Below, in pieces: positions 50,327 to 58,735 of a stretch of 64,000 nucleotides of DNA. The stretch lies in contig NZ_JABMKW010000017.1 of the NCBI RefSeq assembly GCF_013204795.1, forward strand, positions 372,001 to 436,000, written 5' to 3'. The position numbers and the translations under genes were made by a program. Positions within the stretch are counted from its first letter, which is position 1, and each line of letters begins with the position of its first letter. This DNA comes from Pedobacter panaciterrae (GTDB taxonomy: Bacteria > Bacteroidota > Bacteroidia > Sphingobacteriales > Sphingobacteriaceae). Below the pieces are notes generated by a model. The model saw only the letters and a program-made list of their open reading frames with translations, had not been told where the DNA came from and searched no databases.

Positions 50327-52009
50327 TTATTTAAGATAGTAGCTGCTGGATGTGCTAACTCCTTTGCCATTCCTGTTGTAAGAAAAATCAATGGTATCTT
50401 CTGGAGACTTAAGGAAATTTTTTAATACAGCATCTTTTACTGACTCAGCTTGTTTTTTGCCGTTTACAGTCAATTCTTTGTTGCTGATGTGGAAACGAAA
50501 CTGATCACCTTTGGTATCGATACCAGCTTTTTCCAGGGCTTTGATCAAATTCTGGGTCAGATCAGAAGACTTAGCTTCGACTTTTGGCAATGGTGAAAGC
50601 TTTACCCTTGGATTAGGGCTGGCTATAGGGCTCAGTTTCACCTGGGGATCCGCATTGAGGGTTGAGGAGTACTGCTGACTACTGTCCAATGCCATATTTA
50701 ATGCACTTAGTACTGTTGTAGTTATGTTCGAAGCGAAATTCTCGACCAGCTTATGGTCTACGTTTAAAGTTACATGACCAGAGTTATTGGTGTTTGAATT
50801 GACGTTTACCGAAATCTCCGGTTCAACATTGTCTTCAGTATTGCCCGTTTCTTTAGTTACCGTTGCCGGGGAACCTGTTTTTGCTGCTGGAGGTCGTACT
50901 TTTGCTTTTACAGTGGTTCGTTTCTGAGGTTTAGCAGCAGGGCTGGTCTGAGATTTTTCCTTTTTAGCAACAGGTTCCTGGAAAACGGACTTTGGAGCCG
51001 GATCAGTTGTGCGCAACAGTGTAAAGCTGCAGAGCAGTAGCACAGCGATCAGCATACATCCCTTTTCAATGGAATTTAACGCGGTGTTCTTTTGGTAGAC
51101 CATTCGTTTTATCCTGCTGACCAGGTTGCTTTCTTTTGCAAATGCCATGGCATATGTGGGCACCTTTAGCTGGTATTCCTTAAAGGAAAGCAGGGCCTGG
51201 ATATAGTTGTGTTTTTCATCCGCATTTTGGAGTACCAGTTCATCACAGCAATTTTCCCGTTCTTTTCTGATTAGCGCCGATAACCATAATACTGCAGGGT
51301 TAAAGAAGAAAAGCAGTTCCAGTACATGTTGTAAAATATTTACCAGGAAATCCATTCTCTTGATGTGAGCAAGTTCGTGGAGCAGCATCATTTCTATTTC
51401 CCGGGGTTTAATGGCGGTGATCATTCCCAGGGGGATTAAGATCACTGGCTTGAAATGACCGATGACCAGCGGTACCTGGGTGAGCCCTGACTGCATGATC
51501 CTGGCCGCTTTAGACAGGCCCATTTGTCCGGACAGCTTTGCCAACTGGTCTTCCCAGTGTTTACCAACCGGATACACCTGGCGGGTTTTCAGGTAATGAA
51601 GCTCAAACAGGTTGCTGGTCAGCTTGATGCTTTTTGCGAAGACAATAAATAACCAGATCAGGGTGATGGTTCTGGCATTATCGTTCATAAAATCCCTGCT
51701 TGAGGCGATCAGATCTGTTGTCTCCGTATTTATTGTGGTATTGATACCAGCTTTCCGGAAATCCGTTGTTACTTGCGGAGTTCTTATCAGGCGGTTGAAT
51801 GCGCTCGTGGTTGGATTGGTTTCACGAAGTTTGAAAACAACGGTAACTGCTATACTTGCCGTGAATAAAGCCAATAGTGTCACCAGTATACGGTAACGCA
51901 GTAAAGGACTTGCTGAACGGGTGAGCAAGAGTGTAAGACCGGTCAGCAGGGCCAGTATCAGGCCGAGTGCCAGGGAATATAGTAAAACGGTGTTTAAGAT
52001 CTGTTCCAT
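50327..52009 (-). CDS. BlaR1-like M56 family membrane metallopeptidase
   Basis: The 560-residue protein has about four membrane segments (about 5-28, 40-60, 115-130, 318-335). A cytosolic zinc-protease loop has HELAH (His211, Glu212, His215) and the third ligand in ENCCDELVLQ (about 255). The C-terminal 220 residues are periplasmic, with a Lys/Pro/Ala-rich linker and a small domain (ALEKAGIDTKGDQFRFHISN, KELTVNGKKQ). It lacks the penicillin-binding domain of BlaR1, so the signal is different. It probably senses something outside and leads to cleavage of the BlaI-type repressor encoded 24 bases upstream. Confidence 0.9.
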   Translation of the reverse strand: MEQILNTVLLYSLALGLILALLTGLTLLLTRSASPLLRYRILVTLLALFTASIAVTVVFKLRETNPTTSAFNRLIRTPQVTTDFRKAGINTTINTETTDLIASSRDFMNDNARTITLIWLFIVFAKSIKLTSNLFELHYLKTRQVYPVGKHWEDQLAKLSGQMGLSKAARIMQSGLTQVPLVIGHFKPVILIPLGMITAIKPREIEMMLLHELAHIKRMDFLVNILQHVLELLFFFNPAVLWLSALIRKERENCCDELVLQNADEKHNYIQALLSFKEYQLKVPTYAMAFAKESNLVSRIKRMVYQKNTALNSIEKGCMLIAVLLLCSFTLLRTTDPAPKSVFQEPVAKKEKSQTSPAAKPQKRTTVKAKVRPPAAKTGSPATVTKETGNTEDNVEPEISVNVNSNTNNSGHVTLNVDHKLVENFASNITTTVLSALNMALDSSQQYSSTLNADPQVKLSPIASPNPRVKLSPLPKVEAKSSDLTQNLIKALEKAGIDTKGDQFRFHISNKELTVNGKKQAESVKDAVLKNFLKSPEDTIDFSYNRNGKGVSTSSSYYLK

Positions 52010-52033
52010 AATTTAGGTTTTAATAATAATGGT

Positions 52034-52414
52034 TTACTTTTGTTGATCCAGCTTATTCAGGATGTCCCTGATGGTCTTTAGGTCTTCAGAAGAAGCATTT
52101 TTACTGTCGAGCAGCTGCATTACCAGGTTGCCTGCGGAGCCGTCGTAAATGTGGTTTACAAACCTGTCCAGTAAATGGCTTTTGGTTTTGCTCGGATCTT
52201 CTGCAGCCCTGTAGATGTGGGTCATGTTACTTTCATCTCTGGTCAGCATCCCTTTTTCAGCCATAAGCTGCATTTGTTTTAATGTGGTAGTGTAATTTAC
52301 CTCCTTGATCATCGCTAACTGGTTGTGCACAAACCTGACTGTATTTGGCCCATGTTTCCAAATGACGGTCAATATATCTAACTCTGCTTTCGAAGGTTCT
52401 ATCTTAGGTTCCAT
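52034..52414 (-). CDS. BlaI/MecI/CopY family repressor
   Basis: The 126-residue protein has a winged helix at about 8-75 (SKAELDILTVIWKHGPNTVR; VNYTTTLKQMQLMAEKGMLT) and a C-terminal dimer region. It represses its own operon, which includes the M56 protease and probably the outer-membrane barrel. A matching dyad lies just upstream at 52425-52446. Cleavage by the M56 protein would lift repression (family knowledge). Confidence 0.92.
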   Translation of the reverse strand: MEPKIEPSKAELDILTVIWKHGPNTVRFVHNQLAMIKEVNYTTTLKQMQLMAEKGMLTRDESNMTHIYRAAEDPSKTKSHLLDRFVNHIYDGSAGNLVMQLLDSKNASSEDLKTIRDILNKLDQQK

Positions 52415-52804
52415 AAAACAAACATACGATTAAAATCGTACGATACAAATTTATTTAGCTTTTTTTTTTAGAAAACCCTTAATTAGTAGATCATGCCCTA
52501 TATGCTTTTATCACCATAGTTACATTAACCATTATTATTTTTAGAATTCAGCAGCGCCATTGTACTTTTTTTGCGAGATGCACCACTGGTGCAACAAGTA
52601 AAAGATCTGATAATTGATCAATCTTTCAATTCAAAGCTGAATAAATTGAAAAAGGCGAATCATGAAGCTTTTTATTATTGGATTAAAATAAAAGGCCTTC
52701 CATTACCATGTTTATTGTACCGGTTATTAGCAAGTAGCTTGATAAGCAATTGTAATTGGTTTGAACCTGAGGGAGCCTGGCTGTGCTGTTCATCATTTGT
52801 GGCT
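52415..52804. other. Intergenic region with the BlaI operator
   Basis: Besides the operator, a plus-strand frame from 52571 runs into the neighbouring gene, but it has no recognisable protein character. Probably no gene. Confidence 0.45.
52425..52446. promoter_or_regulatory. Putative BlaI-type operator
   Basis: TACGAT-TAAA-ATCGTA (52425-52440) is a perfect dyad, and it overlaps a second, ATCGTACGAT (52435-52444). It lies 10 bases upstream of the BlaI start, where an autorepressor site is expected. Confidence 0.7.
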
Positions 52805-53803
52805 TTACTTCATTTTAACAACAACTTTTCCCTTGGCACGTCCACGCTCTACATATTCCAAAGCCTCATTAGTCTGCTCAAATGGAAATACTTTATCTAC
52901 TACAGACCTAATCGCCTGCTGTTCAATTAGATCCGAAATCTCTTTCAATTGCTTTCCATCTGCCTTCATAAACAGAAACGAATAATCTACACCTAACTTC
53001 TTTGCTTTTCTGCGGATACCGGAACTAAGTAGCGACAGGAGAACCTTCACAAACCATGGCGCTCCAATTGCTTTAGCAAAGTCAGATGTTGGCGGGCCAG
53101 AGATGGAGATCGCCTTTCCTCCTGGTTTCAATATTGTTAGTGATTTTTCAAGTGTTTGATTGTCTTGGCTGTTTAACACGACATCATAATCTTTCAGGAT
53201 GGCTTCAAAATCTTGTTTCTTGTAATCAATTAGCACATCCGCTCCCAGGTCTTTCAGCATTCCAAAGCTCTTTTCACTTGCAGTTGTAGCAACGGTTGCC
53301 CCCAAATGTTTGGCCAGTTGTATCGCAACTGTACCTACCCCTCCTGAGCCTGCCTGGATAAAAACTTTCTGTCCTTTTTTGAGATTTGCTTTTTCCACCA
53401 AGGCTTGCCATGCAGTAAGTGCAACCAAAGGAACAGAGGCAGCTTCTTCCATAGAAAGGTTTTTTGGCTTTAAGGCTACGTCCCTTTCATTAATCGAAAT
53501 AAATTCTGCAAATGTACCGATTGCGAAATCCGAAGGGCGTGAATACACCTCATCTCCTATTTTAAAATACTTTACATTTTTTCCAACCTGGATAATCACA
53601 CCCGCCACATCATGCCCTAAAATAAGCGGCATTTTGTAAGGCAGTATCAATTTAAACTCTCCAGTCTTAATTTTCTTATCCAAAAGATTTACGCTTGCTG
53701 CATAAATCTCCAACAGAACCTCATTATCACCAACTTCTGGTGTTGGAACATCTGCAAGCTGAAGACCATCTTTGGTATATTTGTTAATGATAAAAGCTTT
53801 CAT
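52805..53803 (-). CDS. Zinc-independent MDR oxidoreductase (quinone reductase-like)
   Basis: The 332-residue NADP-dependent medium-chain reductase has a GroES-like domain at about 1-125 (ILGHDVAGVIIQVGKNVKYF) and a Rossmann fold with GSGGVGTVAIQLAKHLGATV at about 150-170. No catalytic zinc ligands are seen (the alcohol dehydrogenase GHE motif is GHD here). This group reduces quinones or enones. It lies one base after the SDR pair and probably belongs to the HxlR-controlled operon. Confidence 0.9.
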   Translation of the reverse strand: MKAFIINKYTKDGLQLADVPTPEVGDNEVLLEIYAASVNLLDKKIKTGEFKLILPYKMPLILGHDVAGVIIQVGKNVKYFKIGDEVYSRPSDFAIGTFAEFISINERDVALKPKNLSMEEAASVPLVALTAWQALVEKANLKKGQKVFIQAGSGGVGTVAIQLAKHLGATVATTASEKSFGMLKDLGADVLIDYKKQDFEAILKDYDVVLNSQDNQTLEKSLTILKPGGKAISISGPPTSDFAKAIGAPWFVKVLLSLLSSGIRRKAKKLGVDYSFLFMKADGKQLKEISDLIEQQAIRSVVDKVFPFEQTNEALEYVERGRAKGKVVVKMK

Positions 53804-53804
53804 T

Positions 53805-54573
53805 TTAATTTTTTAAAAGGTGATGGTTCTTTTTCGGATTAATTATGTTAAAAGCAATTTTAGGCAAAATCCTATTAACCAGATTAAAAATTTTTGCGTC
53901 GCCCACGCGAATAGTATATTGGTTTTTTGATAGACCTTTGATCAGCCCCTTAACCATTTCTTCAGTCGATATTTTTTTATCATTTCTATCTGAGGTCATT
54001 TCCGTGGCTACAAGTGGTGGGATCAATTCAAATACTTTCACTTTACTCCCAATGATCCTTAAGTGTTCACGAAGTGATATTGTATAGAAAGCCAGTGCTG
54101 TTTTTGACGAAGAATAGGTAGCTTCAATTAGGGAGGGAGCCTGACTCAGAATTGATGTGGTATTGATTATTGCAGCTTCATTTCTGGATTTGAGCATATC
54201 GAGAAATAGATTGTTTAGCCTTAACACACCCAGGTAATTAACTTCCATTTCGTATCCAGCGCCTTCCAATATGTTTCTCATTTGCAACTCCTAAATTTGA
54301 TGGTGGAACCAGGACCGCGGCATTATTGTACAGGATATCTATACCGCCCAATTCTTTCACTTTATTAAAAAGAGATTGCGCATCTGCCTTATTTCCTGCA
54401 TCACTTTGTATGGCTGTTATAGCAGGGTATTTATTTTTAGCAGCATCTAGTTTTACCTGATTTCTTCCTGTAATGATAACGTTCGCGCCAATTGATAAAA
54501 ACTGTTTAACTGCTTCTAGCCCTATCCCTGATGCCCCACCTGTTACCAGTACAGTTTTTCCTTTTAAGTTCAT
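53805..54573 (-). pseudogene. DltE-like SDR, frameshifted
   Basis: Two minus-strand frames (54238-54573 and 53805-54287) make one SDR of about 253 residues. The first holds TVLVTGGASGIGLEAVKQFL and NNAAVLVPPSN; the second holds EVNYLGVLRLNNLF, INTTSILSQAPSLIEATYSS and SKTALAFYTISLREHLR. They join near 54262; removing one G from ATTGGAAGG restores a smooth sequence. It resembles the following SDR (54602-55333), a tandem duplication. It is either recently broken or a sequence error. Confidence 0.72.
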
Positions 54574-54601
54574 ATTGATTAAGTTTTATAAGACAAAAGA
54601 A

Positions 54602-55333
54602 TTAATGGTTTACCTCTTCTTTGATTAGATTTGCCAAGGCGTGCATTTTTTTACTGTCTCCAACCGGAACTTCGAATTGATTTTTTTCCAAGGCTGTAAA
54701 CAGCTCATCGGCGACCTCTGATGGCGGAATGCCGTTAGCTCCACCAATCTCTGCCGAAAAATCAGTGTTAACCAAAGGAGGATAAAGTTCAAATACATTT
54801 AGACGGTCATTTTCAGAAAATGTATCTCTCAATCCCTGGGTGTAACTGTGGAGCGCTGCTTTGCTCGCAGAATAGGTTGGCAAGTACTTATTTGGCCTAA
54901 ATACAGCTATTGAAGATACGTTTACAATAGCCGCTTCTGTTTGCTGCAAAAGTAATGGTAATATTAAAGCTGTAAAATCTATAACACTAATATAATTCGT
55001 GTTGATTTCCTGATACGCTTTTTCTGCAGCATTATTTTTTTGGCCGCTTAAATCATTTATAAAGGCAGCTCCAGCATTGTTTATGATTATATTTAATTCC
55101 GGATGGTTATTTCTTAACTCTTCTACAATCTTAATCCTCTCCAATGAGATAGATAAATCTCCCTGTATGGCAACTGCTGTTTTATCTAACTCTTTTAAGG
55201 CATTTTGAAGACGTTCTTCACTACGCCCATTGATAATAACTTTATTTCCTGCTGCACTCAATTTTTTAGCGATAGCCAAACCAATACCCGCGCTTCCACC
55301 GCTGATGAATATTGTATTTCCGGTTGTTTTCAT
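54602..55333 (-). CDS. DltE-like short-chain dehydrogenase
   Basis: With the ATG at 55331-55333 the protein has 243 residues: GNTIFISGGSAGIGLAIAKK, NNAGAAFINDLSG, the Ser/Tyr/Lys set in VNVSSIAVFRPNKYLPTYSA, SKAALHSYTQGLRDTF. The upstream part (to 55408) has a Cys-rich, unlikely sequence and would overlap the operators. It is the first gene of the oxidoreductase operon and divergent from the HxlR gene, which suggests direct control. Paralogue of the frameshifted SDR. Confidence 0.88.
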   Translation of the reverse strand: MKTTGNTIFISGGSAGIGLAIAKKLSAAGNKVIINGRSEERLQNALKELDKTAVAIQGDLSISLERIKIVEELRNNHPELNIIINNAGAAFINDLSGQKNNAAEKAYQEINTNYISVIDFTALILPLLLQQTEAAIVNVSSIAVFRPNKYLPTYSASKAALHSYTQGLRDTFSENDRLNVFELYPPLVNTDFSAEIGGANGIPPSEVADELFTALEKNQFEVPVGDSKKMHALANLIKEEVNH

Positions 55334-55361
55334 TGCATCTCTGATATAATTGTTTAAATTT

Positions 55362-55410
55362 ACTTGCGTTTTGCAAGTACAAATATACAAACAACTTTCA
55401 TTTTGCAAGT
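55362..55410. promoter_or_regulatory. Two 17-base operators for HxlR
   Basis: ACTTGCGTTTTGCAAGT (55362-55378) and ACTTTCATTTTGCAAGT (55394-55410) are near-identical. The first is a perfect ACTTGC/GCAAGT dyad. They start 32 bases apart (three helix turns) and sit between the divergent SDR and HxlR genes. Confidence 0.8.
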
Positions 55411-55429
55411 GATTATATAAATTATTTTT

Positions 55430-55782
55430 ATGGTGGATATAAAAAAGAGGTCTGACTACCCTATAAGTAGCTCTCTAGATATTTGGGGAGACAAATGGTC
55501 ATTGCTGATCGTTAGAGATCTTATGTTCTTTAAACAATGTACTTACGGCGACTTTTTAAAATCGGAGGAAAAAATAGCCACTAATATTTGGCCTCCAGAT
55601 TACAAACGCTGGAAATAAATGGCATAATTACCAAACAGAATCATCCTGAAAGCAAGGCAAAAGTTTTATATAAACTAACTCAAAAAGGGATTGATTTGCT
55701 CCCGCTGATGATTGAAATAAACTTATGGGCAGATAAATATTTTACGTTACCAGCAGAAAGAAAAGAAGTGCTCGAAGATTAA
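55430..55782 (+). pseudogene. HxlR-family regulator, frameshifted
   Basis: Two plus-strand frames (55430-55618, 55588-55782) form one HxlR winged-helix protein of about 117 residues: SLDIWGDKWSLLIVRDLMFF, then SEEKIATNI joined to ASRLQTLEINGIITKQNHPE and KVLYKLTQKGIDLLPLMIEI. One more T in the ATATTTGG run at 55586-55590 restores the frame with a Leu (NILASRL), exactly as in relatives. HxlR regulators sense electrophiles or quinones in several bacteria. It probably controls the divergent reductases. Confidence 0.82.
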
Positions 55783-55793
55783 AGCAAAATATT

Positions 55794-55816
55794 TTGATCA
55801 AGTTACCCTTGATCAA
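55794..55816 (+). terminator. Hairpin after the HxlR gene
   Basis: TTGATCAAG (55794-55802) and CTTGATCAA (55808-55816) are perfect arms with loop TTACC, followed by TTTT. Confidence 0.65.
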
Positions 55817-55890
55817 TTTTCAAGGCAAGACTTTGCGAAAAAAAATACAACCCGAGCGCAGCGAGTGTGGAGATTTTTTTTCAGCAAACC

Positions 55891-56085
55891 CTAAAGGGGC
55901 TTGGTCTTGACGGAAGCGCCCGAACCTATCAGCAGTGCCAGAAGTTCCCCATCAGACAAAGCATAAGCCCCACGGGCAAGAAACTTCTCCCTCGGCCGAA
56001 GTTCAGATTCCATACCCTTAATCCTCTTTTGTTGTTGAATTCTGGCCTCACGTAATTCATGTACATCAACCTCCTTTCTCGGCAT
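55891..56085 (-). pseudogene. RadC-like N-terminal fragment
   Basis: The 64-residue frame ends RPREKFLARGAYALSDGELL, ALLIGSG, which is the conserved N-terminal part of RadC/UPF0758 proteins (LRPREKLLxRGxxALSDAELLAI). The JAB/MPN metallo-domain that should follow is missing; the frame stops after 10 more residues. It starts 4 bases after the LytS-like kinase gene stop. A truncated gene; what removed the rest cannot be seen. Confidence 0.6.
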
Positions 56086-56088
56086 TTA

Positions 56089-57156
56089 CTAAATCAAACT
56101 GGTACGGCTGCCCTTCGTGAAAGGGATAGCAAAGGATACTGCAACTCCACCTTCTTTATCTATCTCGATCCGTAGTTCTTCACCGAATTGATTCCTCAGA
56201 CGTTTGGCTGTATTGTTTAGACCTATTCCGTCACAGGCAAACATCTCCTCGACAGTTCCCCTGTAGGGTATTCCGGTATTATGGATATAGAAATGTGATG
56301 CCTTTTCATTAGTGTGGCATTTGATGTATATCCTACCGCCATCAATGGCTGGCTCAATCCCGTGTTCTATGGCATTTTCCACAAGCGGTTGAAGCAACAT
56401 GGGAGGAATCATTGCTTGACCATCGCAGGAGCGGACATCAATTTCAAAATCAAGTCTGCTACCAAAACGGCTTTGCTCCAACAACAGATAGGACTTTACA
56501 AATTCGATTTCCTGCCACAGTAGAACGAGCTCTTCCTGCGTAGAACGCAATGCATAACGGAAGGTGTCGGCAAGTTCGGCAATCAGTACACGGGTGTGCT
56601 CATTCTCCGCGGGCACCGATGCGCTGATGCTGTTTAGGGTATTGAAAAGAAAGTGGGGCTGTATCTGAGCCTTGAGGCTCTCGATCTCTGCCTTGTGGGC
56701 AAGTTCACGCAGTTCACGTTCCCTGTGCTGTTGAATTTCCCGCTCCCGAAAGAAAAGATCAATGTGAAGCGAACTGAATACCTGGATGTAGAAAAGGAGA
56801 TTGGGCCCGATATTTTGGAGCATTTGCTGGCTGGTCATCACCGGTAGGCCTGCAAACTTGTTGTACCACCGATAAAGGACAATCCAGATGATATAGTATA
56901 TAACGCCGGTAAAAAAATGCAGGGCGAACCGTTTCTTCATAGGAAAGCGGGTCCACTTCCGGAAATGGAGCCACCAGACTGGAAAACATGCGATGGCCAT
57001 TATCGAACAATCAACCAGCAGCTCCCTGATAAATGGTTTGGAAATGCCTTGAGAAAACAGCCGCGGGGTAGCATACAGGATACTCATCAAAATCAGGCAG
57101 AAAAGAAAAAGCAAAATTTCCCTTTTCGCATTTCCCATATGTTTATGCTTTGTCAT
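56089..57156 (-). CDS. LytS/YehU-family sensor histidine kinase
   Basis: The 355-residue protein has four membrane segments (about 14-30, 45-62, 78-98, 118-135). A coiled coil (REREIQQHRERELRELAHKA) follows, and a His_kinase domain (PF06580) with His168 in QIQPHFLFNTLNSI, and an ATPase part (PLVENAIEHGIEPAID; GIGLNNTAKRLRNQF). Such kinases act with LytTR response regulators; one is encoded divergently at 57314. Divergent placement is less common than an operon. A dyad (57226-57247) lies between them. Confidence 0.92.
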   Translation of the reverse strand: MTKHKHMGNAKREILLFLFCLILMSILYATPRLFSQGISKPFIRELLVDCSIMAIACFPVWWLHFRKWTRFPMKKRFALHFFTGVIYYIIWIVLYRWYNKFAGLPVMTSQQMLQNIGPNLLFYIQVFSSLHIDLFFREREIQQHRERELRELAHKAEIESLKAQIQPHFLFNTLNSISASVPAENEHTRVLIAELADTFRYALRSTQEELVLLWQEIEFVKSYLLLEQSRFGSRLDFEIDVRSCDGQAMIPPMLLQPLVENAIEHGIEPAIDGGRIYIKCHTNEKASHFYIHNTGIPYRGTVEEMFACDGIGLNNTAKRLRNQFGEELRIEIDKEGGVAVSFAIPFTKGSRTSLI

Positions 57157-57225
57157 TATCAGTAAGTTTAACCTGAGTTGAATTTATGTGTTTTTTTAAT
57201 TATACTATTTTTTCTTTTACCGCTC

Positions 57226-57247
57226 AAGCTGGTAATTCGACCAGCTT
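57226..57247. promoter_or_regulatory. Dyad between divergent LytS and LytTR genes
   Basis: AAGCTGGT (57226-57233) and ACCAGCTT (57240-57247) flank AATTCG. It lies 67 bases before the response regulator start. LytTR proteins usually bind direct repeats of 9 bases, so this could be another factor's site or a hairpin. Confidence 0.5.
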
Positions 57248-57313
57248 ATATGTCGTTTGTCCGAAAAATTCCACAGAAGTTTCTTTCTCGCTATATTGCA
57301 GTAAAAAGATACC

Positions 57314-58042
57314 ATGGCAAAAATGTCCGTTTTGATCATCGATGATGAAGAACCTGGGAGGATACTGGTACGACAATATCTTGACTCTTATGCTGAATAT
57401 TTTGTCGCCGGCGAATGTGCAAACGGCCTGGAAGCCATCTCTCTGATCGACAGGCTCGAACCTGACCTTATTTTTCTGGATATACAGATGCCCGGCGCTA
57501 ACGGATTCGAAGTGTTACAGCGGATCGGGCATGTCCCAAGGGTAATCTTTACGACAGCCTATGACAACTATGCTATTCAGGCCTTTGAAACAAATGCTAC
57601 AGACTATCTCCTGAAGCCCTATACCAAGGGTAGGTTTGAAAAAACCATGGCGAAACTTCAGAACCAACCTTCACAGCTGCCATTTGCCGTTGCTGATTCT
57701 TATCGGGGGAGAACAAGCTTTCCCGAACGGATCCTGGTAGAGTGCAAGAAGCGCTTCCGTAACATCCAGGTAAATGAGATCATTTTTCTCAGGGCCTTTG
57801 GGGACTATACCGAAATACATAGCGAAACTGACATGTATATTAGTTCAACAGGCATCACCGTGCTTACTGCAAAATTAAACCCGGAAAAATTTCTCCGGAT
57901 CCACCGTTCTACTGCGATCAACGTACAACACATTGCAGAGCTCTATCGGGACATCGGTAAAACATTTATCGTTATGAATAACGGCACCGAATTGACTGTG
58001 GGCAGAAATTACCTGCCCACAATAAAGGACCTGATCATTTAA
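57314..58042 (+). CDS. LytTR-family response regulator
   Basis: The 242-residue protein has a receiver (Asp56 in LIFLDIQMPGANGFEVLQRI, Lys in YLLKPYTKG) and a LytTR DNA-binding domain at about 135-240 (ILVECKKRFRNIQVNEIIFL; YTEIHSET; RIHRSTAINVQHI). It pairs with the divergent LytS-like kinase. Its stop overlaps the convergent lipoprotein gene by 8 bases. Confidence 0.93.
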   Translation: MAKMSVLIIDDEEPGRILVRQYLDSYAEYFVAGECANGLEAISLIDRLEPDLIFLDIQMPGANGFEVLQRIGHVPRVIFTTAYDNYAIQAFETNATDYLLKPYTKGRFEKTMAKLQNQPSQLPFAVADSYRGRTSFPERILVECKKRFRNIQVNEIIFLRAFGDYTEIHSETDMYISSTGITVLTAKLNPEKFLRIHRSTAINVQHIAELYRDIGKTFIVMNNGTELTVGRNYLPTIKDLII

Positions 58043-58517
58043 GATGGTATTCGGCTGTTAGCTTGTGATCTATTCCGTCGGTGCTTGTGAACCGATGTTC
58101 CAAAACCAGCTTTTTTGAACTGGACTCCAATACTTTAGCCTCGTCCTTCTTGCCATCGCTGTGAAATATGATCTTCGCATTATTTCCTGCCAAAGTCCAG
58201 GTCCCATCCTCTTTTTGGTCTGCTTCTTCTTCATCACATCTTTTCTTTTCGGCAAACCGGATTACCACGCCATCGCGACGAAGAAGTAAGAGGTCGTCCT
58301 GATCACAAGGCTCCAGCAATGCAAAGATGTCAGTGTCCTGTTTTCCATCAAGGTCCCAGTCAACACTTGGGCTGACCGTAAATTTCTGCATTTGCCACTT
58401 CTTATCTATAAAAGACGTCTGAGTTTCCTTCTCCCCTCCAGCAACATGGCATGCTCCGATCAGGATAGCCATCGGGCTTAACATAAGCATGATGGCCGGT
58501 AGTCTAATAAATTTCAT
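58035..58517 (-). CDS. Lipocalin-like lipoprotein
   Basis: From ATG 58517 the protein has 160 residues. The lipobox is AILIGAC (about 17-23). The rest reads like a lipocalin-like domain of Bacteroidota: KKWQMQKFTVSPSVDWDLDG, EPCDQDDLLLLRRDGVVIRF, GTWTLAGNNAKIIFHSDGKK. A TTG start at 58535 would add six residues. Probably outer-membrane anchored; ligand unknown. Confidence 0.8.
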   Translation of the reverse strand: MKFIRLPAIMLMLSPMAILIGACHVAGGEKETQTSFIDKKWQMQKFTVSPSVDWDLDGKQDTDIFALLEPCDQDDLLLLRRDGVVIRFAEKKRCDEEEADQKEDGTWTLAGNNAKIIFHSDGKKDEAKVLESSSKKLVLEHRFTSTDGIDHKLTAEYHLK

Positions 58518-58735
58518 ATCTGTTTTTATTTTCAAAGATCATAGGAAAATGCATACTAATATCAAAAATACGACGAACGGTATACTAAGGCCATGAACGG
58601 CTGTCTGAACCGTTGAGCCTTCAAATACCACTTCTTACCCAGCATTATTACGGTTCATCGAAAAGAAAACCCGGGCGTTTCCTATTCCGGTAACTTCACG
58701 GTCAACAAAAATCAAATACTTTAAAATCTCAACTT

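Noticed and set aside
52571..52930. 119-codon plus-strand frame
   Set aside because: Its second half is antisense to the well-supported oxidoreductase gene, and the first half has no protein-like pattern.
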